A DNA stretch of 64,000 nucleotides. Origin: Leishmania donovani (Eukaryota; Euglenozoa; Kinetoplastea; Trypanosomatida; Trypanosomatidae). The notes under the pieces are model-generated. The model worked only from the letters and a program-made list of their open reading frames with translations, was not told the origin of the DNA and did no database searches. Both the position numbers and the translations under genes were made by a program. Location: assembly GCF_000227135.1 (NCBI RefSeq), contig NC_018262.1, forward strand, positions 517,053-581,052. Reading direction: 5' to 3'. Shown piece by piece: positions 59,123-64,000 of the stretch (position 1 is the stretch's first letter; every line of letters begins with the position of its first letter).

Positions 59123-60987
59123 GGCAAGCAGTAGAAGGCGCGTTGCTACACATTTACGCAGTTGATTGACCCCTCCCTCTCTCGTGCTCTCTTACCTAGT
59201 ATGAACAGACCACGTTCGTCTCGGTGCCCGCGGTACGCCATAGACACATATGCATATGCACAGGCTCATACACGTGTGCTCCGCCAGGAGGACTTGTTCT
59301 CTTGGCACAAGCCGTATTCAATGGATATGAGACCCACTTGCGAGGATCGAAACAAACAACAGAAAAGTGTCAATCAATCAGAGGCGGGCGTCGCAACGCT
59401 GCTAGCGCGGGAGACACACGCACGCGCACTCGCCACGTTGGGCACCTCGACACTGGTGCTCAGCTTTCTCATCTTTTACAGCGTTCCCGCGAGAGGCAGT
59501 GTAGGTTGGGTCTATCTCCATTGCCTGATGAAGCATTGCCACCCTTTCACGCCCCTCTATCTGCGGCGATGCGCAGAGTCATGTAGGGCGCATCTTGCCC
59601 GCACAATTCCCTCCATTTTCACTGCCCACCGTTGCATTTTGCTTCCTTCATACTGCACCATCTTCGACCTGGCGTGCATACAGAGATGCCGATGGCCACA
59701 CCCACGCCCACACGACCATTTCCGCAAACGACCATCCGTGTATTATCATCGACTCGAAAAGGTGCTTCTTTCTCTGTTTGTTGGGTTCGCTGTCCTGCTC
59801 TATCTTCTTGATCCTTCACAGGGCTCACCTTCAACTCTCGCTCTTTCACGCTCTAGGCCTGTGGCTCGTCCATCTTTGCTCCCCTTTTCTTTTTTTTCTT
59901 GTTCCCCCTTCCCCTATTCTCCTTTCCCACGTTGGCAGGTGTTTCACACCGCTCGACTTGTTTTCGAACTGCTGAAGAAGTCAAAGAGCAGATCAACCAG
60001 AGCGACAGATCTTTTTCTTTTCGGTCTTTCAGTTGTGTGGAAGTCCGGGGTGCTTCCCAGACTAACTTGCCGTCTTTTCTGTCGCCATTTACTTGTGAGC
60101 AGCGCCGTCTCTCCTCTCTACGTCTTCGCATCTGTCTCACCGGCGCTTGTGGGGAGACACGCACGTGCAGACGCACACACACGCACACACACGCACACAC
60201 ACATACGCGTATATATGCAGGTCTAGAAACGATTCACTCATACACTTGGCCCCTTTACCATCTCGATACACCCACGCACAAATCGTTCGCAAAGCAACCC
60301 CAGGCACAGCGGCAGTGAGACGCAACTTCTCAATTGTAAGCGTTGAAGTTTCCTTCAACGTGGAGCACATACGCACGTGCCTACACAAGCACAGTTATAC
60401 ACATACCTGCACCTGCGCAGAGCAGTGGCAGAAGGTAATAATAATAACGAGTAGTAAGTGCTTTTCATCTTTTTTGCTTTCTCACTCTTCGGCCGCCCCT
60501 GTTTCACTTTTCGCGGGACTTCTATCGTTTTCTCGCTCTCTCGGCCTGCCTGTCTGTCCTTCTCTTGTCCGCCTTTCGACCCACCTTTTTTTTTCCATAG
60601 CCCCCCTCCCCCCTGCTACCCTCGGTCGAAGGCCAGCCGGGCCTTGAGCACGGCACCTTTGTTATTAGGCTGCTCTCTCGTATTGTTCGGGGGCTTCCCA
60701 TCTCTTGTGCTGCCTTTTCTTCGTCGGGCTCCTCCTTTCGTTTTGAGTTTTACGACCCCCCTCCCGCCGCTGTTTCGCCCGTTCTGCTCTCCGTGCGGCG
60801 GGCGTGGCTTCCTTTTTGAACATCTGTGTGTGTGTGTGTGTGGTTCCTTTTTTCCCTCTCAGCTCGTCTCTCTTTGCTGCCAAAGCTGCTGCCGCTGCAA
60901 CCATCTTCACCGTTTTCCCTCCCTAGCTCCGTTACCGACGCGACGCTTCACAGCGCGGACTTCCTCAACATCGCGCTTGTGAGACCG
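59123..60987. other. Spacer before 514-aa orphan
   Basis: 1.9 kb, no credible gene; the 354-aa frame at 59162-60226 is low-complexity and starts without ATG context. (CA)-type repeats near 60170-60205, pyrimidine-rich stretches from 60480 to 60790. Confidence 0.67.
60840..60926 (+). promoter_or_regulatory. Predicted spliced-leader acceptor, 514-aa orphan
   Basis: Pyrimidine-rich stretch ending TTTTCCCTCCCTAG; AG at 60925-60926, 61 nt before the ATG at 60988. It excludes the longer frame from 60826. Confidence 0.62.
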
Positions 60988-62532
60988 ATGGAGAGCGGAC
61001 ATGCCGACGCGGGCGCGTCAGGCCAGCGCCACCACAGGTTAGGTACGCTTCGAAGGCTGTTCCACAAGAGCCCGTCCAGTCGCAGCATGACGTCGCAAAG
61101 CGATGCGACGTCTCCACTTTCGGTAGGCCGTAGGGGCAGCAGCCTCGGCGCTGCACAGAATCCGGAGGGGTTGGAGGACCACATGCAGAACAGCATCTAT
61201 GCCGGGACAGACACCTGCATGGACTGCGGCTTCACCCGCGGCAGCAGCGTGTGCTGCCCGGTCACCCGTCGTCACCACGGCACCGATGAGCTTATCGCGT
61301 CTGGCAGACATCGCATCAGTCACAGTCGCTTCTCCTCCGCCTCCAAGGGCATCTTTACAAAGGTATGGGGCAAACACCCTATACCGCATGCTCGGCAACC
61401 TGCCCATCTCACACGAGTGAACCATGGGGGTATTACGCCGACCGCCGAAGCGCTGCATCCCTTGGCCCTGGGCGCAGAAGATGCCACCGCCGAGGGCACA
61501 AACGGGGATTCACGTGAGGCGGACACGCCACGCATCGGCGGTGCGGGTGACCTTGTGAGTTTGAAGAGCGGCATAGAGGACCGCGAAAACGGCGACTCTG
61601 CGCATCAGCACAACGGAATCGACGCGCGCGAGGACAGCGGCGGAGTAGATGAGGCTGTCGGCCAGGGGGGCGGCGAGGTGCAGTACTACTGCTACACGGA
61701 CGAGAAAGGCGACACGTACTGGTACGTGCAGGAGCTGCAGGACTCGATGCAACCGCAGCAACCCGCCGCCGACGCGGAGGCGGCGCACACGAGTTCACAG
61801 GCGACCACGTACTACTATGAGTCTCAGACAGGGCAGTATTGGATAGGCGGCTCAGTGCCAGAGGGATCTTACGTGTGCGAGTACGTGGACGAGAACGGTC
61901 AGACGGTGTACTACCTCTACACGCCAGAGATGGATGGCGCCCAAGACAACACCGCAGCCACTCCTCAGCTGACGCAGGACACCAACAATGACGGCACGAC
62001 CTCTACGCCGGCCATCGCGGCTACGGGGTCGCACGTCGCCTCTAAGGAAGCGGTCAACGCCGCTGCGCCGTCTAAGCGAAAGACTCCAGGGGCGTTCTTT
62101 GCGGCCATCAAGGGCGTTTTCAAGCCCCACCGCAGCCGCCACACCCGCTACGTAAATGACGACCTCGTTGCCCATGATGGTGACGACGCGGATCCCTCCT
62201 TTTTCGTGACAGACTCAGATGTGGAGCCACCAGCCCCGCTGGGGACGGTGATCAGTGAGACTCTCATGACCCCCCGCAATAGTGAGGTGAACCTTTCTGA
62301 CAATGACGAGGAGGAGTTCCTGGAGATCCTCGACGCGGCAGAGAGAAAACGATTGAGGAATGAGTGCAAGCGCCGCATTAAGGAGCTCGCCGCGAGCGAG
62401 AAGAAGGAACGGGAGATCATCATGAAGGAGCGACGCGATGACATGGCGACGCTAGGACGGGAAAAACGTGCGGAGGCATTTGTGCTCCGCAATTTCGAGA
62501 GTCTCATCACGAAAAGGCCGAAGCGCGTGTAG
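60988..62532 (+). CDS. Orphan protein, 514 aa, with tyrosine-rich repeats
   Basis: Not recognised as a family. N-terminal basic/Ser-rich region; Cys/His cluster near residues 75-95 (DTCMDCGFTRGSSVCCPVTR) that could bind metal; the segment ASKGIFTKVWGKHP near 125; then at about 230-316 three aromatic repeats: YYCYTDEKGDTYWYV, YYYESQTGQYWIG and YVCEYVDENGQTVYYLYTPE. Their Y-Y-Y-[DE]-x-x-[TN]-G-x-Y-[WY] pattern resembles OCRE octamer repeats, found in RNA-splicing regulators such as RBM5, though the match is by eye. A basic segment near 360-385 (AFFAAIKGVFKPHRSRH) and a C-terminal charged coiled coil (EEEFLEILDAAERKRLRNEC to KKEREIIMKERRDDM) follow. The basic end TKRPKRV may be nuclear. The start is set by the splice acceptor at 60925-60926. 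Confidence 0.75.
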   Translation: MESGHADAGASGQRHHRLGTLRRLFHKSPSSRSMTSQSDATSPLSVGRRGSSLGAAQNPEGLEDHMQNSIYAGTDTCMDCGFTRGSSVCCPVTRRHHGTDELIASGRHRISHSRFSSASKGIFTKVWGKHPIPHARQPAHLTRVNHGGITPTAEALHPLALGAEDATAEGTNGDSREADTPRIGGAGDLVSLKSGIEDRENGDSAHQHNGIDAREDSGGVDEAVGQGGGEVQYYCYTDEKGDTYWYVQELQDSMQPQQPAADAEAAHTSSQATTYYYESQTGQYWIGGSVPEGSYVCEYVDENGQTVYYLYTPEMDGAQDNTAATPQLTQDTNNDGTTSTPAIAATGSHVASKEAVNAAAPSKRKTPGAFFAAIKGVFKPHRSRHTRYVNDDLVAHDGDDADPSFFVTDSDVEPPAPLGTVISETLMTPRNSEVNLSDNDEEEFLEILDAAERKRLRNECKRRIKELAASEKKEREIIMKERRDDMATLGREKRAEAFVLRNFESLITKRPKRV

Positions 62533-62712
62533 CCTATTTAGGGAACATTTTCTTGTCAACGTGTTCATGCCACCACGAGCACGCCCACAAACGTACACAC
62601 GCATACACAACCACAGCGCACATACCTCTGCTGTACCACGGCTACGTTCTGGCCCTCTAGGACGAAACCATCTGCCGCTGAATCGGGTCACGCGCCTAGC
62701 GGGCACTTCATG

Positions 62713-63684
62713 ACCTTCATCGTTCTCTCCTCGGTTACGTGCTGTGCGATGGGCGCGAGATGGACCTGGTTGCATCGCACGCTCTGATCCAGGCGGGACG
62801 TGCTCAGGGTCCTGCTCGAGGGCAGAAAGCGGTGGTGCCTGGCGTGCATGTAACAGGGTGTTGTCCAGGCGCATGCCGGATGGGCTCAAGGAAACAGTTG
62901 GCCAGCCGCAGGCCAGGGCCCACTGAGACCCCCTTGCACACNNNNNNNNNNNNNNNNNNNNNNNNNNNNNNNNNNNNNNNNNNNNNNNNNNNNNNACACA
63001 GGCCACATTCGGGCCTGGAGGACTCGATGGTGCCAGTCTGGGGTGTTCTCGTCACGCCTCCGGCATCTGTGCCGCATCAGCCTACCCGGTCGGATGTAGG
63101 GCGTATGCCGCATGCTTCGCGCACATGCACTTTGGGGTTGATCGGCGCGGATCTCCTCGCGCCGTTTCCGTGCATCGCTCGTACTCCGCTGACCTCTGGA
63201 TGCTTTGCTTGGATGCGAAACACCATGCTGGCTGTGCATGGCAGCGCGTGCGCACAATGATCGCACTAGTGGATCTTGGGGCCTGCTACGGGGGCGGCGT
63301 TGCTGCCTCGGGGGGCGTGGTTGGACGGCCTGCGCGCATGTGCCGTGACAGGTGGGACGCGCCGCCGTTAGTCTGTGGCAGCGGGAGCACCTCGCCTTCT
63401 CCGGAGCCCGCACGCCTTTGACGGGAGTGGGTGTTTCAATATTTGTCGAATAATCAAAACGATGCGTAGTGAGCGGGCACAGACGTGATCGTGGCCGCGA
63501 GTCTCTTCAGCACGGTGCCGGCTCAGACCTGTGTGCCGACACCAAGAGTCCGCCAGCGGCGCCGTGGACCAGGCTGCAGGCTCCTGACTTCCCCACAAAG
63601 AGTGGGCACTCGACCCTGAGATGCCACGCACTGAGGCTGCCGGCATCATGTGGGCTATTTAGAGATTGAGCACGGAAAAAAAAA
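62713..63684 (+). mobile_element. Degenerate retroposon-like tract (SIDER/DIRE type)
   Basis: The 3' end carries GACCCTGAGATGCCACGCAC (63612 on) and a run of nine A at 63676-63684, matching the end of the element at 42471-43045 and looking like a retroposon tail. The G/C-rich body has no intact long frame. The left border is a guess, placed where sequence changes after the 3' flank of the last gene; the gap at 62942-62995 lies inside. Confidence 0.45.
62942..62995. other. Assembly gap of 54 N
   Basis: N run flanked by CACA on both sides (TTGCACAC before, ACACAGG after), so a CA microsatellite probably caused the break. Confidence 0.9.
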
Positions 63685-64000
63685 GTGCGCACGCAGTTTT
63701 CTGCGTAAGCATCGTTGGTGAAGTGTGTGATAGTGGTACATAGGATACTGTGACTGAGGGAGGTAATCTTGTCTGTGTGGGCCAGATTTGAAGATGATCC
63801 TGGGGAAGGCGGAGNNNNNNNNNNNNNNNNNNNNNNNNNNNNNNNNNNNNNNNNNNNNNNNNNNNNNNNNNNNNNNNNNNNNNNNNNNNNNNNNNNNNNN
63901 NNNNNNNNNNNNNTCCGGAGCCCGCACGCCTTTGACGGGAGTGGGTGTTTCAATATTTGTCGAATAATCAAAACGATGCGTAGTGAGCGGGCACAGACGT
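63400..64000 (+). repeat. Direct repeat across gap, 87 nt identical at 63400 and 63914
   Basis: 63914-64000 is identical to 63400-63486, starting TCCGGAGCCCGCACGCC in both, with the gap 63815-63913 between. The offset is 514 nt including the gap. Either a tandem copy or an unmerged contig overlap. Confidence 0.93.
63815..63913. other. Assembly gap of 99 N
   Basis: Same length as the N run at 2659-2757, suggesting a fixed placeholder. Confidence 0.95.

Larger units (their letters stand above)
62533..64000. other. 3' flank and degenerate retroposon-like tract, gapped
   Basis: About 180 nt of 3' flank of the 514-aa orphan's gene, then the repeat-like tract (separate entry), two N gaps, and a terminal stretch that duplicates 63400-63486. 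No gene. Confidence 0.6.

Noticed and set aside
59162..60226. Frame of 354 aa before the 514-aa orphan
   Set aside because: Begins at a non-ATG codon, is low in complexity and crosses CA repeats and pyrimidine tracts.
60826..60987. Longer N-terminus of the 514-aa orphan with a membrane-like segment
   Set aside because: The apparent hydrophobic leader is the polypyrimidine tract before the AG at 60925-60926.
1..64000. CRISPR arrays, bacterial operators, riboswitches, Rho-independent terminators
   Set aside because: None seen, and the window is eukaryotic kinetoplastid nuclear DNA. I also recognised no tRNA, rRNA or snRNA gene, though small snoRNA genes could be missed by eye.
1..64000. Strand-switch region or centromere-like start site
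   Set aside because: Every supported gene is on the plus strand; no divergent or convergent gene pair is present.

Overview
The window is nuclear DNA of a kinetoplastid, almost certainly a Leishmania species. All 22 recognisable genes are intronless and lie on the + strand, in a single directional cluster. Long intergenic spacers carry dinucleotide repeats and polypyrimidine-AG trans-splice acceptors. Diagnostic proteins include a single-subunit STT3 oligosaccharyltransferase, a three-domain NADH-dependent fumarate reductase with a glycosomal PTS1-like end, and an ER protein ending in a DDL-type retention signal. From memory, the order STT3 - fumarate reductase - ubiquitin-conjugating enzyme - histone H4 matches Leishmania chromosome 35; this is recall, not a search. 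I cannot fix the species. Four runs of N show it is a draft assembly.

Layout. 1-3.2 kb: 3' part of an STT3 gene, broken by two gaps and carrying a 1,077-nt in-frame duplication that looks like a collapsed tandem array. 4.2-6.0 kb: rhodanese-domain protein. 6.9-10.4 kb: glycosomal-type fumarate reductase (ApbE + flavoprotein + cytochrome b5 reductase-like domains). 10.4-15.2 kb: repeat-rich non-coding DNA. 15.2-17.0 kb: a second, membrane-anchored fumarate reductase with only the flavoprotein domain. 17.2-20.6 kb: compositionally aberrant DNA with no credible gene, probably poor consensus sequence. 21.7-28.9 kb: Prp43/DHX15-like helicase, ARMET/MANF-like ER protein, two tandem short-chain dehydrogenases and a small acidic protein. 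29.8-32.4 kb: CCDC39-like axonemal ruler protein. 33-42 kb: thioredoxin-glutaredoxin fusion, Msp1-like AAA ATPase, AlkB-like dioxygenase and two orphan proteins. 43.6-46.8 kb: UBC4/5-type E2 and histone H4. 47.9-53.0 kb: an unrecognised 1,708-aa protein. 54-62.5 kb: TMX-like protein disulfide isomerase, ISCA2-like Fe-S carrier and two orphan proteins. 62.7-64 kb: a degenerate retroposon-like tract with two gaps.

How the genes relate. They share a transcription unit rather than a pathway, as is normal for trypanosomatid polycistrons. Two loose themes are visible: ER glycoprotein production (STT3, ARMET-like protein, PDI) and redox or Fe-S chemistry (fumarate reductases, Trx-Grx, ISCA2, AlkB, SDRs). 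Nearly identical 514-bp SIDER-like repeats in opposite orientation (34.1-34.65 and 42.47-42.98 kb) bracket the block from Msp1 to the 249-aa orphan.

I found no wholly new system. The points most worth checking are the STT3 duplication and mis-sized gap, the built-in flavinylation module of the fumarate reductase with gene-conversion-like blocks shared with its neighbour, the inverted retroposon pair, the DDL-ending ARMET-like protein, the tyrosine-rich repeats of the 514-aa orphan, and the aberrant 17-20.6 kb tract.
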